Source: Sphingobacterium sp. SYP-B4668
Lineage (GTDB): Bacteria > Bacteroidota > Bacteroidia > Sphingobacteriales > Sphingobacteriaceae
Reading direction: 5' to 3'
DNA: 64,000 nt
Assembly (NCBI RefSeq): GCF_027627455.1
Contig: NZ_CP115483.1
Span: 5,208,001 to 5,272,000, forward strand
Shown: positions 1 through 8,939 of the stretch, one piece after another
Layout: the number at the start of each line of letters is the position of its first letter
Numbering within the stretch: position 1 is the stretch's first letter
Translations under genes and position numbers: made by a program
The notes under the pieces: model-generated
Told to the model about the DNA's origin: nothing
Database searches by the model: none
Seen by the model: only the letters and a program-made list of their open reading frames with translations

Positions 1-459
1 AAAAGGCGCCTGGCCTTGTTGCCCAGTCAGAAATACCGACCAAGGTTCATACGCACTCTTGTACAATGCATCTGCAGCTGGACGCACCTGAAAAATCACA
101 GCATTGAAGCGATTGGCTTTCAAAAAGTCAAGAAGTGAAATTGCTTCCTGCTTCTGCTCCTCCGTAGACAGGTTATTCTTACTTGGCCAATTTATATTAG
201 CCACAGAGGCTACCCAAGCCGCTCTAAATTCACGCGGTATCTCTGGAAGATTTATTTGCTCCATGTCAATTTTCTCTTTCTCTTTTTTGACAATTGGTGC
301 CTCTACTTTAGAAAGTTCGACAGGAGTAGTATCTATCTGCACCACCGTTGTAGGTGCGACAAGTACAGGCTGGCTTTTGCCTCTTTTCTTTGATGAACAC
401 GCACTTATCACAGCGACCACCAAACCCAACACAATAAAATAGACTACCTGTTTCTTCAT
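1..459 (-). CDS. GHL10-type glycoside hydrolase lipoprotein, 5' part only (runs off left edge)
   Basis: The minus strand is open from an ATG at 459 to base 1, giving 153 residues without a stop, so the gene continues outside the window. The N-terminus is a lipoprotein signal: a short basic start, a hydrophobic core and the lipobox ISAC at about residue 21. A polar linker follows, then from about residue 78 the segment REFRAAWVASVANINWPS. This aligns closely with the protein at 13589-15121 (RGVWIATVANIDWPS), as do later segments such as NAVIFQVRPAADALY and GQQGQAP. The family is GHL10 (DUF187); E. coli DigH/YddW, which cleaves peptidoglycan strands lacking stem peptides, belongs to it. I infer an envelope-anchored glycan hydrolase. 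The active-site part is outside the window. nagA lies just upstream in the same orientation. Confidence 0.85.
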   Translation of the reverse strand, partial: MKKQVVYFIVLGLVVAVISACSSKKRGKSQPVLVAPTTVVQIDTTPVELSKVEAPIVKKEKEKIDMEQINLPEIPREFRAAWVASVANINWPSKNNLSTEEQKQEAISLLDFLKANRFNAVIFQVRPAADALYKSAYEPWSVFLTGQQGQAPF

Positions 460-560
460 ATAATTTCAATAAACGATGCCAGAATCGACAAAATGTAAAT
501 GACAAAACTACACTTTTCGACGTTAACCTAAGATCAAAATCTTAAATTTCAAGAATCAAG

Positions 561-1673
561 CTATTGAAAGACAGGAACTCCTTCATAAAATACTTGCTCT
601 AGATTAAAAGAATCATCAAATACAATAATATTTGCACGCGCGCCTTTTTCTATCCTTCCCAAATCTGCACGTCCGATAAGATCCGCAGGATATTGTGTGG
701 CCATCCGCAATGCTTCATCCAAAGGCACCCCCACTTTATTTACGGCATTCTTCACCGCCCCAAGTAGTGTTAATGCGGATCCAGACAACGTCCCGTCTGG
801 AAGTACATAATGGTCTTCGTTCAGTATATGACGGTAGATTCCCTTATCACATGGAGCTACCGCATCTGTAATCATAAAAAGGCGGTCCCCCATCAAGCGT
901 TTTGCCACTCTAGCGGCTTCAAAACTCACATGTATCCCATCAAGAATAATACTTGCCTGAGCTTGGCCATGATTAAATACCGCCCCAGGAAGCCCTACCT
1001 CTCGATGGTGAAAACCAGACATTGCATTAAAAAGATGCGTCGCTGCAACAATACCTTGGTCAAACGCGCTAGTGGCCTCTTCAAAAGTTGCATCGCTATG
1101 TCCCGCACTTATTCGCACACCCTTTTCAAGCAAAAGCTCTAGGCTATCGGTATCCAACAATTCAGGAGCTACAGTCATCATCTTGACCAATCCCAGTTCA
1201 TCTTCATTCAACAAATCCGCTATTCTCTCCTTACTCGGCGTGATTATTAGCTCAGCTGGATGCGCCCCTCGCTTCTTAGCATTCAAAAAAGGTCCCTCCA
1301 GATGCAATCCCAAAGCAACTTTAGGAGGATTTGCATTTACAATAGCGATAGCTTGTTTAAAAACATCAATGGTATTTGTTGCCAAGCAAAGAAGATAAGA
1401 TGTACAACCTTGCCCCAATAATGTTTGGTCAATCTTCTGAATGGACTCACTGCACAGCTCCGCAGAAAAAAGCTGATCTCCCGCACCATAAATTTGTAAG
1501 TCAATCAGCCCAGGCGCGATATTAGCTCCTTTAACATCTACAATAGTTGCATCAGGAGGAAGCATATCAATTCCCACGACCTCAGCAATATGCTCATCAG
1601 TTAGCAAGAGAACCTGATCTTTTAGTACTTGAGTTCCCGTATAGATAATTCCATTAATAAGTGCTGTATCCAT
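561..1673 (-). CDS. nagA: N-acetylglucosamine-6-phosphate deacetylase
   Basis: NagA removes the acetyl group from GlcNAc-6-phosphate in amino-sugar and peptidoglycan recycling in the cytoplasm. The protein starts with MDTALINGIIYTG, the usual beta-sandwich start of the amidohydrolase fold, and carries GLHLEGPFLN (metal-binding Glu region), SAGHSDATFEEA and ATHLFNAMSGFHHREVG (metal-ligand His segments) and FMITDAVAPC (catalytic Asp). From this start it has 370 residues, close to E. coli NagA at about 382. The reading frame extends 40 codons further upstream, but those residues do not match the family. An ATG at 1694 is the next alternative. The gene lies upstream of the partial GHL10 hydrolase with a gap of about 100 bases, which suggests joint work on wall-derived sugars. 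Confidence 0.93.
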   Translation of the reverse strand: MDTALINGIIYTGTQVLKDQVLLLTDEHIAEVVGIDMLPPDATIVDVKGANIAPGLIDLQIYGAGDQLFSAELCSESIQKIDQTLLGQGCTSYLLCLATNTIDVFKQAIAIVNANPPKVALGLHLEGPFLNAKKRGAHPAELIITPSKERIADLLNEDELGLVKMMTVAPELLDTDSLELLLEKGVRISAGHSDATFEEATSAFDQGIVAATHLFNAMSGFHHREVGLPGAVFNHGQAQASIILDGIHVSFEAARVAKRLMGDRLFMITDAVAPCDKGIYRHILNEDHYVLPDGTLSGSALTLLGAVKNAVNKVGVPLDEALRMATQYPADLIGRADLGRIEKGARANIIVFDDSFNLEQVFYEGVPVFQ

Positions 1674-1815
1674 TTCTTGATTTTTAATTATCATTTTTTT
1701 AATAGGGCTGCAATAAAGGAACCAACCATCCCCCAATTCTTTAGATCCGCGTACGATTCCATTAGATATAAAGATAGCCATTGGTAATATCAATTAAGGT
1801 CCGTAAATTAGCATT

Positions 1816-1956
1816 ATGGATTCTTTTAACAAAAAAGATAGCGAAAAACCTGTCAATTCAAACATGAGATTAATGCGTAGCATTAATATTATTGCAATTT
1901 CGATTTTCGTTCTCGCTATTCTTTTTAAGGTCATTCAATATCTCTTTTTTAAATAA
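1816..1956 (+). CDS. small single-pass membrane protein, 46 residues
   Basis: A short open frame begins with ATG at 1816 and ends with TAA at 1956. The protein has a polar, charged N-terminal half (MDSFNKKDSEK) and one hydrophobic helix at about residues 24-44 (INIIAISIFVLAILFKVI), ending in aromatic residues and a lysine. It sits 11 bases before ridA in the same direction and diverges from nagA, so it may be the first gene of a ridA/EamA transcript. I do not recognise a family. Position, composition and the clean transmembrane pattern support a real gene, but its size leaves doubt. Confidence 0.6.
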   Translation: MDSFNKKDSEKPVNSNMRLMRSINIIAISIFVLAILFKVIQYLFFK

Positions 1957-1967
1957 CCGAACGATAA

Positions 1968-2354
1968 ATGTCACAGAAAATCATTTTAAATACCGAAAAA
2001 GCACCATCGGCCATCGGCCCTTACAACCAAGCAATCAAGGCAGGAAATACACTATATGTCTCGGGACAAATCCCACTCATTCCAGAAACGATGGAATTAG
2101 TCTCAACAGGCGTCCGGGATGAGGCACATCAGGTCCTCAAAAATGTAGAGGCCATTTTGAGCTACGCAGGCTACACGTTCAAAGATGTTGTAAAATCGAC
2201 GATTTTCCTAAAAGATATGGATGATTTTGCCACCGTAAATGAAGTTTATGCACAATACTTCACACTAGACCAACCGGCACGTGAATGTGTTGCTGTGGCC
2301 ACGCTCCCAAAACACGTTAATGTAGAAATCTCCGTCATTGCTTGGAAAGACTAG
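1968..2354 (+). CDS. ridA: RidA family enamine/imine deaminase
   Basis: RidA hydrolyses reactive enamine/imine intermediates such as 2-aminoacrylate, which PLP enzymes like serine or threonine dehydratases release. At 128 residues it has normal length. The family signatures are visible: KAPSAIGPYNQAIKAGNTLYVSGQIPL near the N-terminus, where G and Y/N line the trimer-interface pocket, and PARECVAVATLPKHVNVEI near the C-terminus with the substrate-binding Arg. The gene follows the 46-residue membrane protein and overlaps the EamA transporter frame by 13 bases if that gene uses TTG at 2342. The window also contains sdaA, a source of 2-aminoacrylate, but that gene is 10 kb away. Confidence 0.95.
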   Translation: MSQKIILNTEKAPSAIGPYNQAIKAGNTLYVSGQIPLIPETMELVSTGVRDEAHQVLKNVEAILSYAGYTFKDVVKSTIFLKDMDDFATVNEVYAQYFTLDQPARECVAVATLPKHVNVEISVIAWKD

Positions 2355-3289
2355 CGAACAATCATCCACAAGATAGCGAAAGCCGCGAAAAATACTTTTT
2401 AGCGGCTTTTTTAGCACCCGTGATATGGGGATTCATGTCCGTACCCGTCAGACTGGTCAAAGCTTGGCCTGCCGAAGATATTCTATTTTACAGGATTCTA
2501 GTTGCCGTGGTAGTATTATGGAGTTTTATCTTCATCTTCAGAAAGAAAAAGCTACATCAGGACTATTTTCATTTTCGCTCTTTGCCTCCCCTGGAAAGGA
2601 AAAAGGTCATTTATCTAACGCTAATGGCTGCCTTCCTTATTTTCGGAAACTGGTACACCTATATTTACTGCATTAATAACGTAAGTGTACAGGCAGGTGC
2701 TTTCGCCTATATACTCTGTCCATTGATCACGACCGCAGCAGGGTACTTTCTCTTAAAGGAAGAGCTTTCAAAAATCAAAAAAACTGCACTCTTTTTAGCC
2801 TTTGGCAGCGTGATTATGTTGGCTACAGGCTCATTGACCGAAGTCCTATGGTCCATCACCATTGGCGGCCTATATGCTTTTTACTTGGTCATACAGCGTG
2901 TGGTGCAGGGCTTTGACAAACTCAATGTCCTCGCCATACAGATGGCTATATGTACATTGACCGTCATCCCAAGCGTATTGACCAATCCCCACCCCATCCC
3001 AGATACCCCCTCATTTTGGATTGTCATTGCCACCATCGCAATTGCCTTCACGATTATCCCTTTGCTATTGAGTATGTACGCCTTAAAAAGAGTATCTTCT
3101 TCTACTTTAGGCGTGATGCTATACGTCAATCCTATCATTGCCTTCGTCTTGGCCATTACCTATTTTCATGAAACCATCGACTCTTATAAGTATTGGGCAT
3201 ATGGACTATTGGTCATTGCCGTATTTTTATTTAATTCGAAAACACTATTTCAACTCGTCAATCCACCAAAAAAGCAAAATAAAAGCTAG
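2342..3289 (+). CDS. EamA/RhaT-type drug/metabolite transporter
   Basis: This integral membrane protein has ten predicted hydrophobic helices in two EamA repeats, as expected for a 10-TM DMT-superfamily exporter of 300-315 residues. The first helix begins near residue 20 (FLAAFLAPVIWGFM) and a characteristic segment is VSVQAGAFAYILCPLITTAAGYFLLKEELS. The second repeat ends with VMLYVNPIIAFVLAITYFHETI, the typical glutamate-containing end of the family. The start is uncertain: the frame opens with TTG at 2342 inside ridA, and the first in-frame ATG would remove most of helix 1. The substrate is unknown; members export amino acids or other metabolites. Tight spacing implies co-transcription with ridA. 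Confidence 0.85.
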   Translation: MERLANNHPQDSESREKYFLAAFLAPVIWGFMSVPVRLVKAWPAEDILFYRILVAVVVLWSFIFIFRKKKLHQDYFHFRSLPPLERKKVIYLTLMAAFLIFGNWYTYIYCINNVSVQAGAFAYILCPLITTAAGYFLLKEELSKIKKTALFLAFGSVIMLATGSLTEVLWSITIGGLYAFYLVIQRVVQGFDKLNVLAIQMAICTLTVIPSVLTNPHPIPDTPSFWIVIATIAIAFTIIPLLLSMYALKRVSSSTLGVMLYVNPIIAFVLAITYFHETIDSYKYWAYGLLVIAVFLFNSKTLFQLVNPPKKQNKS

Positions 3290-3388
3290 AGGAAAAAGCA
3301 ACAGTCTTCGCACATGAACAAAAATCCATGCCCGACTGTAGCGTGTCTTCAGCATCTAGCGTTATACTCTTAAAACCTATATTATATT

Positions 3389-4099
3389 ATGAACAAAAAA
3401 AATATACTTGTCCTACTTGTCCTACTTGGCCTCACTTTTACATTTCTATTTACCAGCTGCAAAAAGGAAGACTCTTATGAAGAGCTGTCCAGGATTGCTG
3501 ACCTCAAATTACAAGAAGCAGTCAAGCTCACACAAGATCGCCCTTGCGGAGATATAGACGAATGGAGTATAGAAACACTATACTACAGGTATGTACCCAT
3601 ACATCCAAGTTTCAAACAGGAGTACGAAAATCTAAAGGCCGAATATACGACCCTCCGTCAACGAGCGGACAAAGCCTTTAAAGGTCCTGTTCCTTACAAT
3701 ACTGCCCTGGTCGACATATACACATACCTCCCCCCACATTTTGGACTTCGCTGCGTAGAGGGCAAGATGAAGGTTATGATGGCGAATGACCTCAGCTTAT
3801 CAGAAATCAATACGCGCCTTGAACAGTTACTCCCCGAAATTTTGAACTTTTTCAAAGAGGAGAGCTGTAGTGACAATACCAAATGGCATATATTGACCAT
3901 CCGTAAAGACTGTGAGTTTATTCCCCTTGTCACCACCCAAACCCCTAATTTTAGAGTATTTGGAGAGAAAATGGAACGTTACTCCCAGTTATATCAAGCC
4001 AAAAGAAATTTGGACACTACCATGAACTGCCTAACCGTCAATGACAAACCCGCTAAAGGCGTAGTCTGTGAAAATGGTAAGCCTGTATTACAATACTAG
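3389..4099 (+). CDS. hypothetical lipoprotein
   Basis: The 236-residue protein begins with a clear lipoprotein signal (MNKKNILVLLVLLGLTFTF, then lipobox FTSC at about residue 24), followed by KKED. An acidic or charged residue after the cysteine region is common in exported Bacteroidota lipoproteins. The mature part is mixed alpha/beta with several cysteines (PCGDIDEW, FGLRCVEG, EESCSDNTKW, RKDCEFI, MNCLTV), suggesting disulfides in the envelope. I recognise no domain. It stands between the EamA transporter and recG, all in the plus direction, with gaps of 99 and 53 bases. No function is proposed. Confidence 0.8.
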   Translation: MNKKNILVLLVLLGLTFTFLFTSCKKEDSYEELSRIADLKLQEAVKLTQDRPCGDIDEWSIETLYYRYVPIHPSFKQEYENLKAEYTTLRQRADKAFKGPVPYNTALVDIYTYLPPHFGLRCVEGKMKVMMANDLSLSEINTRLEQLLPEILNFFKEESCSDNTKWHILTIRKDCEFIPLVTTQTPNFRVFGEKMERYSQLYQAKRNLDTTMNCLTVNDKPAKGVVCENGKPVLQY

Positions 4100-4152
4100 T
4101 CTATTTTAAAGCATTTTTCTTAAATTAGCCACTTAGCGAAATAATACTTGCA

Positions 4153-6258
4153 GTGGCTGATTTAAGTTTAATTACTCCTATTGAATATCTGAAAGGTGTA
4201 GGTCCTCAAAAGGCGGACATCCTTAAAAAAGAGTTACAGGTTTTTACCATTGGTGACCTATTGGAGTATTACCCTTTTCGTTATATAGACCGGACTCAAT
4301 TCCACAAAATCAACAAACTTCATCCCGATATGATCGGCGCTCAAGTACTCGGGAGATTAATAGGCCTCCAAGAAGTTGGCGAGAAGAGAGGCCGAAGATT
4401 AGTAGGCCAATTTAAAGATGATACCGGATCTATAGAGTTGGTCTGGTTTCAGAGCCTTACTTGGCTAAAAAAATCCTTAAAGGTGGGCAGCCCATATATT
4501 CTCTATGGCAAGCCAACCACATTTAACGGGCACATCTCTATCACCCACCCCGAAATGGAGTTGTACAATCCACAGGAAAAAAAAATCGGCAACCAAACAT
4601 TACAGCCTGTTTATTCATCCACCGAAAAACTCAAAAAATTTAATCTGGATACCCGTGGTCTTCAACAACTACAGCAGACAGCACTAGAGACCGTATACAA
4701 AAATATTACCGAAACCATGCCTGCCCATCTGACCTCTGCACATCGACTGGTTTCCTATCCTCAAGCTCTATTAGCTATCCACTTTCCAAAGTCAGAGTCG
4801 GAACTACAAGCGGCTATCAGAAGGTTGAAATTTGAAGAGCTCTTTTTTATACAACTGCGCTTGCTTAACAACAAGCAGCTTAATACCCTTAAATTCAAAG
4901 GGCACCGTTTTGATCAAGTCGGGGACAAATTCAACATCTTCTTCAATGAAAAACTTCCATTTCCATTAACCACTGCCCAGAAAAGAGTTATTAAGGAAAT
5001 CCGCATAGACACCAACACCGGAGCTCAGATGAATCGCTTGGTACAAGGCGATGTGGGCTCTGGAAAAACAGTCGTTGCACTGATGACTATGCTACTCGCT
5101 ATAGATAATGGATACCAAGCCTGTATGATGGCTCCGACCGAAATTCTGGCCACTCAGCATTATGTTGGCATTAAGAAACTTTTGGGAGAAGGATTTGTCA
5201 ATATAAAATTGTTGACCGGATCAACGTCCACTAAAGACAGGCGTATTATCCATCAGGAACTGGAAGAAGGAACGCTCGACATATTAATCGGTACCCATGC
5301 CCTTATTGAAGACAAGGTCAAGTTCATGAACATTGGTTTTGCTGTCATCGACGAACAGCACCGATTCGGAGTAGAGCAACGTGCAAAACTATGGCGAAAG
5401 AATGTCATCCCTCCTCATATGTTAGTCATGACAGCCACCCCCATCCCGCGTACATTAGCTATGACCATGTATGGTGACCTTGACATCTCGGTTATTGACG
5501 AGCTTCCGGCAGGCCGCAAACCTATCAAAACAGTACATTTCTTCGAAAGCTCCCGACTGCGCATGTTTGGATTCATGAAAGAAGAAATTGCGAAAGGACG
5601 CCAAGTATATGTCGTATTCCCATTAATCAAAGAAAGTGAAAAACTGGACCTCCTCTACTTAGAAGCGGGTTTAGAAAATCTACAACGCGAATTTCCCCTT
5701 CCCCAATACAAAATAAGCATTGTCCACGGTAAAATGCCTGTAAAGGATAAAGACTTTGAGATGCAGCGCTTCATTAAGCACGAGACCCAGATTATGGTCG
5801 CTACCACCGTCATCGAAGTCGGGGTCAATGTCCCTAACGCGTCGGTTATGATTATTGAAAATTCCGAACGATTTGGCCTCTCACAGCTGCATCAGCTCAG
5901 AGGAAGGGTGGGACGCGGAGCCGAACAATCCTACTGTATCCTCATGTCGGGCAACAAGCTTAGCAAAGAGGGAAGATTACGATTGGAGACAATGGTCCGT
6001 ACAAATGACGGCTTTGAAATAGCTGAAGTTGACCTTCAACTACGAGGACCGGGAGACATCTCCGGCACACAGCAGTCAGGTGTCCTAGATATGAAGATTG
6101 CCAACCTCGCTAGTGATCAAGCCATTTTAACGGAAGCCCGTAGTACCGTAATCCAAATATTCAAAGAAGACCCGCAGCTGCAACATGCCGAAAACATTTT
6201 ACTTAGGGATTATCTACGCCAACGTAATCCAGGAATCTCTTGGGACAAAATTTCTTAA
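4153..6258 (+). CDS. recG: ATP-dependent DNA helicase RecG
   Basis: RecG is a monomeric superfamily 2 helicase that remodels stalled forks and branched DNA. The 701-residue protein has the family's order: an N-terminal wedge/OB domain (residues about 1-250, with the opening TPIEYLKGVGPQKADIL), helicase lobe 1 with Walker A GDVGSGKT at about 299 and DEQHRFGVEQ at about 400, motif III TATPIPRTLAM at about 427, and lobe 2 with IVHGKM, VATTVIEVGVNVPNA and QLRGRVGRG. The C-terminal segment GPGDISGTQQSG is the conserved TRG-like region. The start is GTG at 4153; it places the conserved N-terminus correctly and no ATG does better. It ends 131 bases before hflX. Confidence 0.97.
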   Translation: MADLSLITPIEYLKGVGPQKADILKKELQVFTIGDLLEYYPFRYIDRTQFHKINKLHPDMIGAQVLGRLIGLQEVGEKRGRRLVGQFKDDTGSIELVWFQSLTWLKKSLKVGSPYILYGKPTTFNGHISITHPEMELYNPQEKKIGNQTLQPVYSSTEKLKKFNLDTRGLQQLQQTALETVYKNITETMPAHLTSAHRLVSYPQALLAIHFPKSESELQAAIRRLKFEELFFIQLRLLNNKQLNTLKFKGHRFDQVGDKFNIFFNEKLPFPLTTAQKRVIKEIRIDTNTGAQMNRLVQGDVGSGKTVVALMTMLLAIDNGYQACMMAPTEILATQHYVGIKKLLGEGFVNIKLLTGSTSTKDRRIIHQELEEGTLDILIGTHALIEDKVKFMNIGFAVIDEQHRFGVEQRAKLWRKNVIPPHMLVMTATPIPRTLAMTMYGDLDISVIDELPAGRKPIKTVHFFESSRLRMFGFMKEEIAKGRQVYVVFPLIKESEKLDLLYLEAGLENLQREFPLPQYKISIVHGKMPVKDKDFEMQRFIKHETQIMVATTVIEVGVNVPNASVMIIENSERFGLSQLHQLRGRVGRGAEQSYCILMSGNKLSKEGRLRLETMVRTNDGFEIAEVDLQLRGPGDISGTQQSGVLDMKIANLASDQAILTEARSTVIQIFKEDPQLQHAENILLRDYLRQRNPGISWDKIS

Positions 6259-6266
6259 AAAACGCT

Positions 6267-6274
6267 TATCTTTG
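6267..6274 (+). promoter_or_regulatory. possible -7 box before hflX
   Basis: TATCTTTG matches the Bacteroidota -7 consensus TAnnTTTG just after the recG stop. A convincing TTG element at 19-21 bases is missing (the nearest TTG is 24 bases away). If used, it would give hflX a leader of roughly 110 bases. Confidence 0.3.
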
Positions 6275-6389
6275 TAACGTGTTCAATGCAAGAAACCCTT
6301 GAGCATGGGATGGATGAGGAATGCCCCTAGAGATATTAGGTCTACTTAGTTAAACTTTCCTACACTTACTTTACACGAAAAACCATCAT

Positions 6390-7580
6390 ATGGCTTGGAC
6401 TAGAATACACGACACCGCTATAAAACCCGAAACAGCAATACTTGTATCCGTAATTACACCTGATACAACAGAAGCAAAAGCACGGGAATATTTAGAAGAG
6501 CTTCAATTTTTAGTGGAGACTGCCGGCGGTATTACCAAAGGCATTTTTACCCAAAAACTGTCCTATCCTGACAAAGCCACTTTCATCGGAAGCGGCAAGA
6601 TGGATGAAATCAAATCATTTGTAGACGCCGAAGAGATCGATATTGTTGTGTTTGATGACGAATTGAGTCCCTCACAACTCCGCAATATCGAAAACCACTT
6701 TAAGGTAAAGATATTGGACCGTTCTAACTTAATATTGGACATCTTTGCTAGCCATGCAAAGACCGCACAAGCAAAGACTCAGGTCGAATTAGCCCAACTA
6801 CAGTACCTTCTGCCGCGATTGACACGTATGTGGACCCACTTGGAGCGCCAGCGAGGCGGCATCGGGATGCGTGGACCTGGCGAATCTCAGATTGAGTCCG
6901 ATAGACGGATGATTTTGAACAAGATATCCCTCTTCAAGGAGCGGCTCAAATCTATCGACAAACAGAATGAAACCCAACGTAAAAACAGAGGAGAGATGAT
7001 TCGCGTTGCGTTAGTGGGCTACACCAACGTTGGGAAATCGACCATCATGAATATGATATCCAAATCAGATGTACTGATCGAGAACAAACTCTTTGCAACA
7101 CTAGACACAACTGTCCGTAAAGTTGTCATTGACAATCTCCCCTTTTTGCTATCAGACACTGTCGGTTTCATCCGTAAGCTTCCGCATCATCTAGTGGAAT
7201 GTTTCAAATCGACATTAGACGAAGTCCGTGAGGCCGACGTGCTGATTCACGTTGTAGATATTTCGCATCCAAATTTCGAGGACCATATCCATGCTGTCAA
7301 CGAAACGCTGAAAGACCTTGGCGCATTAGACAAGCCTGTCGTGACTGTCTTCAACAAGATAGATGCCTATAAGCCAGCCGTCGAGGAGGGAGATGAAGGA
7401 GAAGAACGGCAAGTAACACTGGATGAATTCAAAAATAGCTGGATGGCAAAAAACTCTGCCCCTGCCATTTTTATCTCCGCTACACACAAGACAAATGTAG
7501 AAGAGTTCAAGCAACAGCTGTATGATATTATCGTCAAAATGCACAACGATAGGTATCCATATAATAACCTGTTATATTAA
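6390..7580 (+). CDS. hflX: GTPase HflX
   Basis: HflX is a GTPase that binds 50S subunits and rescues or splits stalled ribosomes, for example after heat stress. The 396-residue protein has the N-terminal HflX domain (residues about 15-190, including IGSGKMDEIKSFV, the VVFDDELSPSQLRNIE segment and LARLQYLLPRL-like helices), the linker GGIGMRGPGESQIESDRR, and a G domain with G1 GYTNVGKST at about 210, G3 DTVGFIRKLPHHLV and G4 NKID at about 322. Length and motif order match the family. Its own transcript is likely: 131 bases separate it from recG. Confidence 0.97.
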   Translation: MAWTRIHDTAIKPETAILVSVITPDTTEAKAREYLEELQFLVETAGGITKGIFTQKLSYPDKATFIGSGKMDEIKSFVDAEEIDIVVFDDELSPSQLRNIENHFKVKILDRSNLILDIFASHAKTAQAKTQVELAQLQYLLPRLTRMWTHLERQRGGIGMRGPGESQIESDRRMILNKISLFKERLKSIDKQNETQRKNRGEMIRVALVGYTNVGKSTIMNMISKSDVLIENKLFATLDTTVRKVVIDNLPFLLSDTVGFIRKLPHHLVECFKSTLDEVREADVLIHVVDISHPNFEDHIHAVNETLKDLGALDKPVVTVFNKIDAYKPAVEEGDEGEERQVTLDEFKNSWMAKNSAPAIFISATHKTNVEEFKQQLYDIIVKMHNDRYPYNNLLY

Positions 7581-7739
7581 TTTTGGGTTCTACGGCATGG
7601 GGGATAGGCAATAAGCTTAATTTCAAACACAACGAACCACCTATTCCCGATGACTTATCATCAGACTCTTTATTGAAACAAGCTGGATAAAAAAATAGTT
7701 ATTTACATCAAAAAATAAACGGCTTATAGCACATTGCCG

Positions 7740-8435
7740 ATGAACAAAAAAGTACAATATATCGACTGGGGCCTAGTAGATTACCAAGATGCTTGGGATA
7801 GACAAGAAGGAATTTTTAAAACTTTGCTGGACATAAAACATCAAAATCGTGTGCAACATACGGACCTTCCCACGGACAATTACTTGATTTTTACCGAGCA
7901 CCCACACGTATATACCCTCGGGAAGAGTGGCCATGTAGACAATCTATTATTGGATAATTTAGGGTTAGTTGAAAAAAACGCTACTTTCTATAAAATTAAC
8001 CGAGGAGGGGACATCACTTACCACGGCCCTGGACAGATTGTAGGATACCCTATCCTTGATTTGGACAACTTCTTTACGGATATCCACCTATATCTCCGTA
8101 CACTCGAAGAAGCCATTATCCTGACACTCCAAGACTATGGAATTGTAGCTGGACGCTATCCAGGATATACGGGCGTGTGGTTAGAACCTGACAATGATAG
8201 AGCACGAAAAATTTGCGCATTGGGCGTCCGCGCCAGTCGTTGGGTGACCATGCATGGCTTTGCATTCAACGTCAACACCGACCTAAGCTACTTTGGCAAC
8301 ATTGTTCCATGTGGAATTGACGACAAGGACGTCACCTCTATGGAGCGCGAGCTAGGTCACAAACTGGAAATGAATGCGGTAAAAGACAAACTAAAAGGAC
8401 ATATCGCTGACCTTTTCCATATGGAGCTTGGCTAG
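7740..8435 (+). CDS. lipB: lipoyl(octanoyl) transferase
   Basis: LipB moves octanoyl from acyl carrier protein to lipoyl domains of 2-oxoacid dehydrogenases and the glycine cleavage H protein. The 231-residue protein carries the family motif RGGDITYHGPGQIVGYPI from about residue 88, the catalytic Lys in RKICALGVR (about 157) and the acyl-binding Cys in NIVPCGI (about 191). I chose ATG at 7740 (MNKKVQYIDWG). A TTG two codons upstream also lies in frame. It is followed by a convergent XRE regulator with only about 80 bases between. Confidence 0.96.
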   Translation: MNKKVQYIDWGLVDYQDAWDRQEGIFKTLLDIKHQNRVQHTDLPTDNYLIFTEHPHVYTLGKSGHVDNLLLDNLGLVEKNATFYKINRGGDITYHGPGQIVGYPILDLDNFFTDIHLYLRTLEEAIILTLQDYGIVAGRYPGYTGVWLEPDNDRARKICALGVRASRWVTMHGFAFNVNTDLSYFGNIVPCGIDDKDVTSMERELGHKLEMNAVKDKLKGHIADLFHMELG

Positions 8436-8513
8436 GAACCCCTCAACAGTAATAAAAAGCAATCCAAAACCGACTTTTCTTTTAATCCAATGGGCGTTGA
8501 AAAAAGCAACGTC

Positions 8514-8924
8514 CTACAGCCCTTTCAAGCTATTCAATTGCTCCACAACACTTAGCTGTCTTTCCAAAGAAGAGATTGTCTTTTCCTGCGAGCGCACCGT
8601 TTGCTCTAAAGCAGCAATTGCCGTCTGCAATGCCTCTACGACACTTAAGCCACTATTACTGCCTGCAGCGACCGGAAGATATTGTTCTCCGCCATCTCTC
8701 ACCACATTAGCCGTATACATTTCACCCACCCCCGTCAATAACCAAGTCGGGTTCACTTTGTTATATTTAGATAAAATAACAACCATTGCATCCGAGCTTA
8801 AAGCCGAAGATTTTTGAACGCCCTTAAAATTTGCATACGAAAGGCCTAAATCTTTAAAAAAATCAACTTTATTTCGCCCACTTTCTTCCGCAATTAATAG
8901 TACGCGTTCTTTTACACTAGACAT
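8514..8924 (-). CDS. XRE-type HTH repressor with C-terminal coiled coil
   Basis: The 136-residue protein has a lambda-repressor-like helix-turn-helix domain at about residues 3-68. Its end, NPTWLLTGVGEMY (58-70), is a hallmark of many Bacteroidota XRE regulators, including phage-type repressors. After a linker, residues about 95-132 form a heptad-like coiled coil (ALEQTVRSQEKTISSLERQL), probably for dimerisation. There is no peptidase or sensor domain, so it is not a LexA-type self-cleaving repressor. It faces away from the two-gene unit at 9126-11022. The near-perfect palindrome at 8944-8967 starts 19 bases upstream of its ATG and lies inside the opposing promoter. I infer that it represses itself and that unit. 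The inducing signal is unknown. Confidence 0.85.
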   Translation of the reverse strand: MSSVKERVLLIAEESGRNKVDFFKDLGLSYANFKGVQKSSALSSDAMVVILSKYNKVNPTWLLTGVGEMYTANVVRDGGEQYLPVAAGSNSGLSVVEALQTAIAALEQTVRSQEKTISSLERQLSVVEQLNSLKGL

Positions 8925-8939
8925 TATTTTATCTTTTTA

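Noticed and set aside
1674..1793. 40-residue N-terminal extension of NagA
   Set aside because: The extension has no similarity to the family, and the conserved start MDTALINGIIYTG has its own ATG.
8491..8514. Terminator between lipB and the XRE gene (GGGCGTTG / CAACGTCC)
   Set aside because: The stem has a mismatch or G-U pair, overlaps the XRE stop codon and has no T run outside the loop on either strand.
8428..8817. Plus-strand ORF of 129 codons over the XRE gene
   Set aside because: It is antisense to a gene with clear HTH motifs, and its product is Ser/Thr/Leu-rich without domain features.
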